The notes under the pieces were generated by a model, which did no database searches, had not been told where the DNA came from, and was given only the letters and a program-made list of their open reading frames with translations. Below, in pieces: positions 8,761-16,778 of a DNA stretch of 64,000 bases; the first letter of the stretch is position 1; each line of letters opens with the position of its first letter. The translations under genes were made by a program, and so were the position numbers. This DNA comes from Streptomyces sp. CA-278952 (GTDB lineage Bacteria; Actinomycetota; Actinomycetes; Streptomycetales; Streptomycetaceae): positions 6,541,001 to 6,605,000 of the forward strand of contig NZ_CP112880.1 of the NCBI RefSeq assembly GCF_028747205.1, given 5' to 3'.

Positions 8761-9888
8761 GTGCGCCCGGTAACCGCGACGGCAACGGCCGTCACCACGA
8801 TCCTCGGCGTCGGTGCGACAGCGGTCGCGGCCGGCCGGTACGCCAGCGACGTCGCCCTCAAGGCGGCGCCCGGACGTCCCCTCCCCGCCGACCGCAGACT
8901 CACCGTGCACGCCACGGCGGCCGGACAGGTCACCCTGACCCGGTCCTTCTCGGCGCTCAGGCCCGGCACCTACGGCCTGTCCGGACCCAGCGTCCACGCG
9001 GTCGTCGGGCCCGTCGTCGAAGGGGCCTCCCAGGCCGCCGACACCGTCGTCCGCAGGCTGGAGAGCGTCGGCCGGGGGCTCCTCGAACCGGGCGTGAAAG
9101 TGCGGCTCACCCCCGCGCTGTACGACGGTGACCCGAGCGCCGACCTGGGCCTGGACCACCAGGAGGTCGAGATCCCCGGCGAGCTGGGAACCCTGCCCGC
9201 CTGGTACGTCCCCGGCGCCCGCGACACGTGGGTCATCACCGTGCACGGCCTCGGCACCACCCGGGCCCACCCCATGAACCTGATGCCGTTCCTGCGCGGA
9301 CAGGGCTTCCCCGTGCTCGACCTCGCCCACCGGGGCGACCCCGGAGCCCCCCGCCCCGCGGACGGCCTCGGCCACTTCGGCGCCTCCGAGTGGCGCGACC
9401 TCGACGCCGCCCTCCGCTGGGCCCTGCGCTACGGGGCCCGCAACGTGATCGTCCACGGCTGGTCCACCGGCGCCACCATGGCCCTGTACGCCGCGGTCGA
9501 GTCCCCGCTCCGCGACCGGATCAGCGGCCTCGTCCTCGACTCCCCGGTGCTGGACTGGGCGGTCACCCTGCGCGCCCTGGCCGCGGCCCGCGGCGTCCCG
9601 GGCGCCCTGCTGCCGCTCGCCGTCCGCGCCGCCCAGGGCAGGACCGGACTGAACGCCGCCCCGCTGCTGGAGACCTCGGCGCCCGCCTCCCTGCGCACCC
9701 CGACCCTGATCCTGCACGGCCCGGACGACACCATCGCCCCCTGGAGCTCCTCCCGCGAGCTCGCCGCCAGGCGCCCGGACGTGGTCAGCCTCCACGCCGT
9801 ACCGCAGGCTCCGCATGCGTCGATGTGGAACGCCGGCCCGGCCCGCTACGAAGAGACCCTGCGACGCTTCCTCACGCCCCTGATGTGA
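8761..9888 (+). CDS. Alpha/beta hydrolase, membrane-anchored or exported
   Basis: A 375-residue hydrolase of unknown substrate. A hydrophobic N-terminal segment (VTATATAVTTILGVGATAVA, residues 4-23) could anchor or export it. The oxyanion region HGLGTTRAHP (about 162-171) and nucleophile elbow HGWSTGATMALY (about 235-246) are clear. TLILHGPDDTIAPWSSS supplies the acid and APHASMWN near the end the catalytic His. About 140 residues before the fold are specific to actinomycetes. Lipase, esterase or dipeptidyl-peptidase-like activity are all possible. The GTG start is the first in frame and follows a gacact hexamer. Confidence 0.82.
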   Translation: MRPVTATATAVTTILGVGATAVAAGRYASDVALKAAPGRPLPADRRLTVHATAAGQVTLTRSFSALRPGTYGLSGPSVHAVVGPVVEGASQAADTVVRRLESVGRGLLEPGVKVRLTPALYDGDPSADLGLDHQEVEIPGELGTLPAWYVPGARDTWVITVHGLGTTRAHPMNLMPFLRGQGFPVLDLAHRGDPGAPRPADGLGHFGASEWRDLDAALRWALRYGARNVIVHGWSTGATMALYAAVESPLRDRISGLVLDSPVLDWAVTLRALAAARGVPGALLPLAVRAAQGRTGLNAAPLLETSAPASLRTPTLILHGPDDTIAPWSSSRELAARRPDVVSLHAVPQAPHASMWNAGPARYEETLRRFLTPLM

Positions 9889-9961
9889 GCCGATGGAGTG
9901 AACTCTCCCGCTTGCCGTCGCACCGGGGGAACCTTTCCCGTACCGGTGAAACGCCTTCCGT

Positions 9962-9991
9962 TTGGGCTTTCGGGCCGTCAGGGGCAAGACT
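9962..9991 (+). promoter_or_regulatory. Promoter ttgggc-18-aagact upstream of GTG 9998
   Basis: A -35-like ttgggc (9962-9967) and -10-like aagact (9986-9991) are 18 bases apart, and the start codon follows after six bases, consistent with a leaderless mRNA. Confidence 0.5.
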
Positions 9992-9997
9992 GCTCCC

Positions 9998-11422
9998 GTG
10001 ACGTCCCGTACTCCGCGCGACTCCAGGCTGCGACTTGTCCGCCCGCGACCCCTCGCCACCGCCCGCAAGGCCGTGACGACCCGGCGTACCAGGCCGGCTC
10101 CCCGGCCCCCCGAGGGCACCCCGCCCCGGACGGAACTGGCGCGCCAGGCCAGGGCGGTACTCGCCGACGCCGTACGCATCGCCCACTGGGCGGCGGGCAC
10201 GCCGGGGCCGGGCACCGCCGCCCCGCTCGCGGCCCACGCCCTCGAACGGGCGGCCACCGCTCTGGAACTCTCCCCGGCGCAGGTCCGCGCCGGCTGGGAC
10301 CGGGCCCGGCTGGCCGGACTGATCGAACTGCACGGCGACACCGCCCGCCCCGGCTGGCGGCTGCGCGCCTGGGACCGGGACGACTCCGCCGTCCTGCGCG
10401 GCTGGGTGGCGCTCTTCGACGCCTGGTCGCTCGTCCACGCCGCACCCGCGGACATCGAGGCGGGGGCGGTCGCCGAAGCCGTCGAGGCCGTGCCGCAGGT
10501 GCTCTCCCTCCTCCAGCTCTCCGCGGGTCCCGTCACCGTCCCCGCCCTGCTGGACCTCCTCGGCCAGCGCGTCGCCGAACTCCGGGAGGAGCGCTGCGAA
10601 GTGCCCCTCGGACCCCGCAGAACCGCGCCCGCCACCCCGGCGGAGACCCCCGCCCGGGCAGCGGCGGCCGGGAACGGCGCCGGACCCGCCCGGAGCGCCG
10701 ACCTCAACGCCCTGCTGCTCGACTGGGCCCTGGAGGGCCTCGCCGCCGTCGGGGCGCTGACGCTCGGCAGAGGGCACGCCACCCTCACCCCGCTCGGCAA
10801 CTGGGCGGTCTGGGTCAAGCTGGAACAGATCTGCGTCGCCGCCCAGAGCCCGGCCGGGAACATCGAGCAGTCCGCCGCCGACATGCTCCTCGGCTGCGCC
10901 CGGCTCACCCCCGGCCCGGCCCGCGCCGAATACCGCGCCTGGCTCGCCGCCCGCACCGTCGGCAGCGCCGTCGCCGAACTGCTGGCCGTCGCCCGGGGCG
11001 AGGACGCGCTGCTGCGCGGACTGGCCTTCGAGGCGCTGAGGGTCGTCGGCGCCCCCGCCGAACCCGAGGTCCGGGCCGTGCTCGCCGAACCCTCGCTGCG
11101 GCCCTACGCGCTGCTCTGGCTCGCCGAGTACGAGGGCAACGACCCGGACGACGCCCAGGACGTCCTCAGCCGCGAGGAGGCCACCTGGCTCTGGGTCGAC
11201 ACCGCGGCGGCCGTCGCCGACCACGGCGAGACCGGGCTGCTGGTGCGCCACCTCGACTCCGCCGTCCAGGGCACCGTCCCGGCCCTGCTCGACGAGGTCA
11301 GGGCCGTCGGCCATCCGCGCACCGTCCAGGTCCTGGTCGCCCTGGCCGCGGCCCACCCGGACCCGGCCCTGGCCAAGGCGGTCCGCCGGGCCGCCTTCCA
11401 GGTGCACACCGGAGGAGCCTGA
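9998..11422 (+). CDS. Conserved hypothetical protein, 474 residues, helical
   Basis: Not recognised as a named enzyme. After a basic N-terminus (RLRLVRPRPLATARKAV) the protein is Ala/Leu/Glu-rich and predicted alpha-helical. A mid region looks winged-helix-like (LSPAQVRAGWDRARLAGLIE, about 95-114), and a Pro/Ala-rich linker near 215-235 separates it from the C-terminal half. That half has HEAT-like units such as GLAFEALRVVGAPAEPEVRA and PRTVQVLVALAAAHPDPALA. GTG 9998 is preferred over the GTG 36 bases upstream because promoter elements end six bases before it. The fold suggests a scaffold or regulator; function unknown. Confidence 0.75.
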   Translation: MTSRTPRDSRLRLVRPRPLATARKAVTTRRTRPAPRPPEGTPPRTELARQARAVLADAVRIAHWAAGTPGPGTAAPLAAHALERAATALELSPAQVRAGWDRARLAGLIELHGDTARPGWRLRAWDRDDSAVLRGWVALFDAWSLVHAAPADIEAGAVAEAVEAVPQVLSLLQLSAGPVTVPALLDLLGQRVAELREERCEVPLGPRRTAPATPAETPARAAAAGNGAGPARSADLNALLLDWALEGLAAVGALTLGRGHATLTPLGNWAVWVKLEQICVAAQSPAGNIEQSAADMLLGCARLTPGPARAEYRAWLAARTVGSAVAELLAVARGEDALLRGLAFEALRVVGAPAEPEVRAVLAEPSLRPYALLWLAEYEGNDPDDAQDVLSREEATWLWVDTAAAVADHGETGLLVRHLDSAVQGTVPALLDEVRAVGHPRTVQVLVALAAAHPDPALAKAVRRAAFQVHTGGA

Positions 11423-11430
11423 CCCGGGGC

Positions 11431-11456
11431 CCCGGGCGGCCCCGGGGGCGCCCGGG
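11431..11456 (+). terminator. GC hairpin after the 474-residue protein gene
   Basis: Arms cccgggcg (11431-11438) and cgcccggg (11449-11456) pair perfectly nine bases after the stop codon. Alternative foldings of this CG-only stretch are possible. Confidence 0.55.
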
Positions 11457-11702
11457 AAAGCCCGACCGCCGCCGCGCCGGAGGGCAGCCCGGCCCGCCCG
11501 GTCCGCTCAGCCGGACCCCGGGGCGTACGTCCCGAAGCCCGGCCGGACCCTATAGGTGTGATGTGCGTCTCAGTCTTCCGCCGGGCCCTGACAATGCCCT
11601 TCTGGGTCCGGCCCTCGCCGCGTCCAGGCGGGTGGAGCCCCGAGCCGGATATCGGCCGGTTCGTCCCGGCGAGCACGCGGAAAAGAAGTTGCGCACCGCC
11701 AG

Positions 11703-11708
11703 TAGAAT
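11703..11708 (+). promoter_or_regulatory. -10 hexamer tagaat upstream of the leader ORF
   Basis: Seven bases separate tagaat from ATG 11716. No clear -35 is seen at the usual distance. The remaining stretch 11457-11702 holds no other gene I can support. Confidence 0.5.
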
Positions 11709-11715
11709 GGGCTGT

Positions 11716-11739
11716 ATGGCTTTCCTCCTTGTGCATTAG
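11716..11739 (+). CDS. Seven-codon leader ORF (MAFLLVH) before the ABC-F gene
   Basis: ATG GCT TTC CTC CTT GTG CAT TAG follows a tagaat hexamer after seven bases, so it could be translated from the very 5' end of the mRNA. It ends 60 bases before the ABC-F start. Short leader ORFs are known upstream of antibiotic-resistance ABC-F genes, where stalled ribosomes control expression. That role here is inference. The run of hydrophobic residues is typical of such peptides, but the ORF is too short to exclude chance. Confidence 0.45.
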   Translation: MAFLLVH

Positions 11740-11799
11740 CGGCGTCGAGAGACCTCCGCCCTCGTCCCTCCGCCGTCCAAACTGCCCTGGAGTTTTTCC

Positions 11800-13398
11800 G
11801 TGATCACCGCTTCCGGCATCGAGCTGCGCGCCGGCGCCCGCATCCTCATCGAATCCGCTTCCTTCCGTATCGCCAAGGGCGACCGCATCGGCCTCGTCGG
11901 CCGCAACGGAGCGGGCAAGACCACCCTCACCAAGTGCCTCGCGGGCGAGGGCACCCCCGCCGGGGGCACCATCACCAGGTCCGGTGAGGTGGGCTACCTC
12001 CCGCAGGACCCGCGCACCGGCGACCTCGACATCCTCGCCCGCGACCGCATCCTCTCCGCCCGCGGCCTCGACACGATCCTGCGCAAGATGCGCGAGAACG
12101 AGGAACGGATGGCGAACGGGCAGGGCGCCACCCGCGAGAAGGCGATGAAGAAGTACGAGCGGCTGGAGACGGAGTTCCTCACCAAGGGCGGGTACGCCGC
12201 CGAGGCCGAGGCCGCCACCATCGCCGCCGCGCTCAGCCTGCCCGACCGGGTCCTCGGCCAGCCGCTGCACACGCTCTCCGGTGGTCAGCGCCGCCGCGTC
12301 GAACTGGCCCGGATCCTCTTCTCGGACGCGGACACCCTGCTCCTGGACGAACCGACCAACCACCTCGACGCCGACTCCGTCGTCTGGCTGCGCGACTACC
12401 TCAAGTCCTACCGCGGCGGCTTCATCGTGATCTCCCACGATGTCGACCTGGTCGAGACGGTCGTCAACAAGGTGTTCTACCTCGACGCCAACCGCTCCCA
12501 GATCGACGTCTACAACATGGGCTGGAAGCTCTACCAGCAGCAGCGCGAGGCCGACGAGAAGCGCCGCAAGCGCGAGCGCCAGAACGCCGAGAAGAAGGCC
12601 GCGACCCTCAACGCGCAGGCCGACAAGATGCGCGCCAAGGCCACCAAGACGGTCGCCGCCCAGAACATGGCCAAGCGCGCCGACCGGCTGCTCTCCGGCC
12701 TGGAGGCCGTCCGGGTCTCCGACAAGGTCGCCAAGCTGCGCTTCCCCGACCCCTCCCCCTGCGGCAAGACCCCGCTGATGGCGGAGGGCCTCTCCAAGTC
12801 GTACGGCTCGCTGGAGATCTTCACCGACGTCGACCTCGCCATCGACAAGGGCTCCCGCGTCGTCATCCTGGGCCTCAACGGCGCCGGAAAGACCACGCTG
12901 CTCCGGCTGCTCGGCGGCGCCGAGAAGCCCGACACCGGCGAGATCATCGAGGGACACGGACTCAAGCTCGGGTACTACGCCCAGGAGCACGAGACCCTCG
13001 ACCCGGAGCGCACGGTCCTGGAGAACATGCGCTCCGCCGCACCTGACCTCGACCTCGTGGCCGTCCGCAAGACGCTCGGCTCCTTCCTCTTCTCCGGCGA
13101 CGACGTCGACAAGCCCGCGGGCGTGCTCTCCGGTGGCGAGAAGACCCGACTCGCCCTCGCGACCCTGGTCGTCTCCTCCGCCAACGTGCTCCTGCTCGAC
13201 GAGCCGACGAACAACCTCGACCCCGCCAGCCGTGAGGAGATCCTCGGCGCGCTGCGCACCTACAAGGGCGCGGTCGTTCTCGTCACCCACGACGAGGGCG
13301 CCGTCGAGGCGCTCCAGCCGGAGCGGATCATCCTGCTCCCGGACGGCGTCGAGGACCTCTGGGGAGCGGACTACCGCGACCTCGTCGCCCTCGCCTGA
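11800..13398 (+). CDS. ABC-F family ATPase (ribosome-associated)
   Basis: A 532-residue twin-ATPase protein without membrane segments, typical of the ABC-F group that binds the ribosomal E site. First cassette: Walker A GRNGAGKTT (about 33-41), signature LSGGQRRRVEL (about 158-168), Walker B LLLDEPTNHLD (about 182-192). A Lys/Arg/Glu-rich linker (about 246-305) forms the P-site tRNA interaction motif. Second cassette: GLNGAGKTT, LSGGEKTRLAL, LLLDEPTNNLD. The GTG start has GGAG seven bases upstream. It is a housekeeping ABC-F rather than an obvious resistance gene; whether it throttles translation or rescues stalled ribosomes is unknown. Confidence 0.93.
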   Translation: MITASGIELRAGARILIESASFRIAKGDRIGLVGRNGAGKTTLTKCLAGEGTPAGGTITRSGEVGYLPQDPRTGDLDILARDRILSARGLDTILRKMRENEERMANGQGATREKAMKKYERLETEFLTKGGYAAEAEAATIAAALSLPDRVLGQPLHTLSGGQRRRVELARILFSDADTLLLDEPTNHLDADSVVWLRDYLKSYRGGFIVISHDVDLVETVVNKVFYLDANRSQIDVYNMGWKLYQQQREADEKRRKRERQNAEKKAATLNAQADKMRAKATKTVAAQNMAKRADRLLSGLEAVRVSDKVAKLRFPDPSPCGKTPLMAEGLSKSYGSLEIFTDVDLAIDKGSRVVILGLNGAGKTTLLRLLGGAEKPDTGEIIEGHGLKLGYYAQEHETLDPERTVLENMRSAAPDLDLVAVRKTLGSFLFSGDDVDKPAGVLSGGEKTRLALATLVVSSANVLLLDEPTNNLDPASREEILGALRTYKGAVVLVTHDEGAVEALQPERIILLPDGVEDLWGADYRDLVALA

Positions 13399-13682
13399 TC
13401 CACCGGGGATAGATCATTCGGCCTACGCGTGATCCGTCATCTGCGTGAGGACGTCTCGTACTCCGGTGGTGCGCCCGGCGCTCACCCGTCGTGCGCCCCC
13501 TTTCCGGCCGCTCTTCCCCGTACGGCCCTGACCTGGCTGTTCTCCGGCCGCTCCGGGCCGGGCGCCCTCGCGCGCCTTGTGGAATCGGGGATTCCGCTCG
13601 TGCCGACGCGCTCCGCATCCGGGAAACCGCTCGCACCGACCTTGCCGAATGGGTGGCCAGGAAGCGCGCTAGGGGTGATCAT
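13397..13682. promoter_or_regulatory. Cluster of GATC sites upstream of gbn
   Basis: The 320-base gap before gbn holds GATC at 13397, 13412, 13431 and 13677. Two of them are GATCAT (13412-13417 and 13677-13682), the form described, as I recall, as the high-affinity site of the Gbn protein. This suggests autoregulation. I see no coding gene in the gap; the in-frame extension of gbn lacks a ribosome binding site. Confidence 0.5.
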
Positions 13683-13718
13683 GAGAGTCCAGAGCGCACT
13701 TCCCATGAGGAGGCACGG

Positions 13719-13940
13719 GTGGCCGAGACTCTGAAGAAGGGCAGCCGGGTAACCGGCGCCGCGCGTGACAAGCTCGCGGCAGACCTGAAGAAGAAGTACG
13801 ACTCCGGTGCGAGCATCCGGGCGCTGGCCGAGGAAACCGGCCGCTCCTACGGGTTCGTCCACCGGATGCTCAGTGAGTCCGGAGTGACGCTGCGAGGACG
13901 CGGCGGCGCGACACGGGGCAAGAAGGCCGCTTCGGCCTGA
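13719..13940 (+). CDS. gbn: GATC-binding nucleoid-associated protein
   Basis: A 73-residue basic DNA-binding protein. The sequence from AARDKLAADLKKKYDSGASI through RALAEETGRSYGFVHRML is a helix-turn-helix in which RSYGFVHRML is the recognition helix. The tail is basic (GRGGATRGKK). Length, sequence and its place beside an ABC-F gene and an enoyl-CoA hydratase match, from memory, S. coelicolor SCO1839 (Gbn), an actinobacterial nucleoid protein. GTG 13719 is preceded by a perfect GAGGAGG five bases upstream, so the long in-frame extension to 13491 is rejected. GATCAT sites lie in its own promoter region. Confidence 0.88.
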   Translation: MAETLKKGSRVTGAARDKLAADLKKKYDSGASIRALAEETGRSYGFVHRMLSESGVTLRGRGGATRGKKAASA

Positions 13941-13996
13941 GGCCTCTGCGTTTCCGGTGTCTTCGGCGTCATTCGGGCCCAACGGAATTCGGGGTG

Positions 13997-14030
13997 ACCA
14001 CCCGGCCGACCGCAAGGTCGTCCGGGTGGT
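13997..14030 (+). terminator. GNRA-loop hairpin terminator after gbn
   Basis: Stem accacccgg-c-cgacc pairs with ggtcg-t-ccgggtggt around a gcaa tetraloop, with one c/t mismatch, followed by AT-richer sequence (tactgttcag). Confidence 0.75.
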
Positions 14031-14085
14031 TACTGTTCAGTCACTTAATTTCGAGTGCTGACTGCACCCCACCCGGAGGCGCCCC

Positions 14086-14877
14086 ATGACCTCGCTCGAC
14101 ACTGTGCTCGACAAGGACGGCGTACGGCTCACCGTCGACGACGCCGTCGCCACGGTGACGCTCACCCATCCGGCCAAGCGCAACGCTCAGTCTCCCGCTC
14201 TGTGGCGGGCGTTGACCGAGGCCGGAAGGGCGCTGCCCGGCACGGTCCGGGTCGTCGTGCTCCGCGGCGAAGGCATGTCCTTCTCCGCGGGCCTCGACCG
14301 GCAGGCCTTCACTCCCGAGGGCTTCGACGGAGAGCCGTCGTTCCTCGACATGGCACGCGGCCCGGAGGCCGAGCTCGACGCGATCATCGCCGAGTACCAG
14401 GAGGCGTTCACCTGGTGGCGCCGCAACGACCTGGTGTCGATCGCGGCCGTCCAGGGCCACGCCATCGGCGCCGGCTTCCAGCTCGCCCTCGCCTGTGATC
14501 TGCGGATCGTCGCCGAGGACGTGCAGTTCGCCATGCGCGAGACCAGCCTCGGTCTCGTCCCCGACCTCACGGGCACCCACCCCCTGGTGCACCTCGTGGG
14601 GTATGCACGCGCGCTCGAAATCTGCGCCACCGGCCGCTTCGTGCACGCCGAGGAGGCCGAGCGCACCGGCCTCGCCAACCTCGTGGTCCCCGCCGACCAG
14701 CTCGACGCCGCCGCCCGCGACCTGGCCGGGGCACTGGTCGCGGCACCCCGCGACGCCGTCGTCGAGACGAAGGCCCTCCTGGCCGGGGCGCTCTCGCGCG
14801 ACTACGAGGAGCAGCGCGTCGCCGAGCGGGCCGCCCAGGGCCGCCGGCTCCGCGACCTGGCGGGCATCACCGACTGA
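14086..14877 (+). CDS. Enoyl-CoA hydratase/isomerase family protein
   Basis: A 263-residue crotonase-fold protein acting on acyl-CoA thioesters, most likely in fatty acid or amino acid catabolism. The first oxyanion-hole region is RGEGMSFSAGLDRQAF (about 60-75) and the second HAIGAGFQLALACDLRI (about 125-141). The hydratase Glu region is followed by RETSLGLVPDLTGTHPL (about 149-165). A GGAGG ribosome binding site precedes ATG 14086. It stands alone behind the gbn terminator. Its last 11 bases overlap the end of the convergent gene on the other strand. Specific substrate unknown. Confidence 0.88.
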   Translation: MTSLDTVLDKDGVRLTVDDAVATVTLTHPAKRNAQSPALWRALTEAGRALPGTVRVVVLRGEGMSFSAGLDRQAFTPEGFDGEPSFLDMARGPEAELDAIIAEYQEAFTWWRRNDLVSIAAVQGHAIGAGFQLALACDLRIVAEDVQFAMRETSLGLVPDLTGTHPLVHLVGYARALEICATGRFVHAEEAERTGLANLVVPADQLDAAARDLAGALVAAPRDAVVETKALLAGALSRDYEEQRVAERAAQGRRLRDLAGITD

Positions 14878-15613
14878 CCACGTCCGTGACCAGCACCGAC
14901 ACCGGCAGCCGCTCCTCCGCGGCCGCCGCCACCGCCGTGCGCACGGAGCGGGCGACATCCAGCGCCCGGTGGTCCCCGGAGGTCGCCACCTCGACCCGCA
15001 CATGGTCCTGGGCGGTGTGCACCGGACCGCCCAGGACCCGGGTCAGCGAGACGACTCCCGGCACCCCGGCGGCAGCCGTCGCCACCGGTCCCTCGGGCTT
15101 CGCGCCCGGGGCCGGCGGCGCCGTCCCCACGGCCGTCACCTGATCGGTCGCACCGGCCTCCAGCAATGCCGTGACCGTCAGGTCCACCTCGGCGATCTCC
15201 AGACCCAGCCGGGCGGCGGCGGCCGTGAGCAGCGCCGTGCGCAGGGCCGCCGCGGTGTCGGGCAGCGGCCTGTCCGGGGTGGTGGAGAACTCCGCCTCGA
15301 TCCGCAGCGGTACCGACGGCAGCGCGTTCGGCGGAGCCGGGGGCGGCGCCGGGTCCGCCGGGCCCCCCGACGCGTCGCGGCCGCCCCCGGCCACCGCCGC
15401 CTCCACCGCGGCCTCCGTCGGACCGATCCGCAGCTTCCCCACGACCGTCCCGGGGCGGGCCGTCGCCCCGCGCAGCACCGCGGCGGCAGCCGTCTCGGCG
15501 ATCCACGCGCCGTCCGCCGGGCCGCCCAGCGGCAGCAGTCTGCCCAGGCCCAGCCGTTGCCGTACCGCGGCGGCCCATCCGTCGTCCCTCTGCTGGTCCC
15601 GCGCTGTTGTCAT
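14867..15613 (-). CDS. Streptomyces conserved protein beside the Asp23 cluster
   Basis: A 248-residue Ala/Val-rich protein, divergent from the Asp23 genes. Two segments look like Asp23-type modules: VPLRIEAEFSTTPDRPLPDT through LGLEIAEVDLTVTALL, and VPGVVSLTRVLGGPVHTAQ through LPVSVLVTDVV. They are separated by a Pro/Gly-rich linker. I recall similar proteins being labelled nucleopolyhedrovirus P10 family, a label without functional meaning. ATG 15613 is chosen because an upstream extension (to 15658) runs into the divergent gene's promoter. Context points to the same envelope system as its neighbours. Function unknown. Confidence 0.78.
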   Translation of the reverse strand: MTTARDQQRDDGWAAAVRQRLGLGRLLPLGGPADGAWIAETAAAAVLRGATARPGTVVGKLRIGPTEAAVEAAVAGGGRDASGGPADPAPPPAPPNALPSVPLRIEAEFSTTPDRPLPDTAAALRTALLTAAAARLGLEIAEVDLTVTALLEAGATDQVTAVGTAPPAPGAKPEGPVATAAAGVPGVVSLTRVLGGPVHTAQDHVRVEVATSGDHRALDVARSVRTAVAAAAEERLPVSVLVTDVVSR

Positions 15614-15706
15614 CGCCCCAGCCTGCCGTATCCACGGCGCGGGATGGGGAAAGCGCACTTAACGTGGGCAAGGAAGTCCAACCCTGTCCCGAAGGGAAGA
15701 TCGGCG

Positions 15707-16177
15707 ATGACTGAGAGCTCCCAGCGCAACAACCCCGACAGCGGCTCGGGCGGCAAGAACCTCGGCAAGCGCGGCGGCGGTGACCCCGGCACCCGGGGCC
15801 GTACCACGATCGCCGACGGCGTCGTCGAGAAGATCGCCGGAATGGCGGCACGCGACGTGGCCGGTGTCCACGCGATGGGCAGCGGCCTGTCGAGGACGTT
15901 CGGCGCCGTCCGCGACCGGGTCCCCGGCGGCGGCAAGTCCGTCACCCGCGGGGTGAAGGCGGAGGTCGGCGAGTCCCAGGCGGCCCTCGACCTGGAGATC
16001 GTCGTCGAGTACGGCGTCTCCATCTCCGATGTGGCCCGCGACGTGCGCGAGAACGTCGTCGCCGCCGTGGAGCGCATGACCGGGCTCGAAGTCGTCGAGG
16101 TCAACATCGCGGTCAGCGACGTCAAGCTGCCCGACGACGAGGACGACGAGGACGAGTCCGAACAGCGGGTCCAGTAG
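15707..16177 (+). CDS. Asp23/Gls24 family envelope stress protein
   Basis: A 156-residue protein. A Gly/Ser/Asn-rich N-terminus (1-30) precedes the Asp23 domain: RTTIADGVVEKIAGMAARD, VAGVHAMG, then EVGESQAALDLEIVVEYGVS, and VVEVNIAVSDVKLPDD. It ends in an acidic tail (DDEDDEDESE). In Firmicutes, Asp23 is a membrane-associated protein tethered by AmaP and linked to cell wall stress. ATG 15707 has gaaggga upstream. It is the first of five overlapping or closely spaced genes ending with an AmaP-like anchor, so it probably forms the soluble part of that complex. Confidence 0.92.
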   Translation: MTESSQRNNPDSGSGGKNLGKRGGGDPGTRGRTTIADGVVEKIAGMAARDVAGVHAMGSGLSRTFGAVRDRVPGGGKSVTRGVKAEVGESQAALDLEIVVEYGVSISDVARDVRENVVAAVERMTGLEVVEVNIAVSDVKLPDDEDDEDESEQRVQ

Positions 16178-16236
16178 CCCTTCCGCAAGCAGTCCTTCCG
16201 CAACTCCGTCGCACGCCTGTTGAGGAGAGAAACACG

Positions 16237-16428
16237 ATGAGCATGGCTGTCGCCGGTCTGTTGGCCGGCATGGCGCTCGGGTTCGCCGGGTATTTCGGCG
16301 GGTTCGGAGCCTTCGTACTGGTGGCCGCACTGGGCGCCGTCGGCTTCATCGCCGGCCGCTTCCTGGACGGCGACCTGGAGCCCGGCGACTTCTTCCGGAG
16401 TCGCGAGCGCGGCGACCGGCGACGGTGA
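16237..16428 (+). CDS. Small membrane protein of the Asp23 cluster
   Basis: A 63-residue protein with two closely packed hydrophobic helices (residues about 4-42, Gly-rich, containing GMALGFAGYFGGFGAFVL) and a charged Arg/Asp/Glu tail. Size and place resemble the DUF2273-type small protein found beside Asp23 and AmaP in Firmicutes, though I cannot confirm homology. A GAGGAG ribosome binding site precedes ATG 16237. Its TGA overlaps the next GTG (GTGA). Confidence 0.82.
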   Translation: MSMAVAGLLAGMALGFAGYFGGFGAFVLVAALGAVGFIAGRFLDGDLEPGDFFRSRERGDRRR

Positions 16429-16778
16429 CGGCGGTGACCGGCCGGGTCGCCGCCGCGGAGCGGGGCGAGACCCGGATCGCCGACCGCGTCATCGCCAAGA
16501 TCGCCGCCCAGGCGGCGAAGGAGGCGATCGACGAACCGCCCGCCGACGGGGCGTCGCCGCGTGCCACGGTCACCGTGCACCGCGACGCCGCCCGGGTCCG
16601 CGTCAGCCTGGAGCTCGGCTACCCCAGCGACATCGGCCGCCAGTGCGGCGCCGTACGCCGCCGGGTCGCCCAGCGGGTCGAGGCACTGGCAGGCATGGAG
16701 GTGCCCGAGGTGGCCGTGCAGGTCGAACGGCTGCACCCCGCCGGAGCGAGCGCCGCCGCACAGGGGAGGATCCGATGA
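16425..16778 (+). CDS. Second Asp23-like protein, short
   Basis: A 117-residue protein resembling the Asp23 domain without the acidic tail: GETRIADRVIAKIAAQAAKE (14-33), a charged beta segment ATVTVHRDAARVRVSLELGY, then VAQRVEALAGMEVPEVAVQV. It starts with GTG overlapping the upstream stop and its own stop overlaps the next ATG, so the genes are translationally coupled. It may pair with the larger Asp23 protein at 15707. Assignment to the family is good; the role is inferred. Confidence 0.85.
   Translation: MTAVTGRVAAAERGETRIADRVIAKIAAQAAKEAIDEPPADGASPRATVTVHRDAARVRVSLELGYPSDIGRQCGAVRRRVAQRVEALAGMEVPEVAVQVERLHPAGASAAAQGRIR

Noticed and set aside
11558..11803. 81-codon ORF ending in a GTGA overlap with the ABC-F start
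   Set aside because: No ribosome binding site or domain, and a tighter promoter/leader-ORF arrangement explains the region; kept only as an alternative.
7936..13290. Very long minus-strand ORFs opposite the hydrolase, 474-residue protein and ABC-F genes
   Set aside because: Repetitive Gly/Arg/Ala composition and no domain; typical antisense reading of high-GC genes.
13491..13718. In-frame extension upstream of gbn
   Set aside because: A perfect GAGGAGG five bases before GTG 13719 and the known 73-residue length of Gbn point to the short form.
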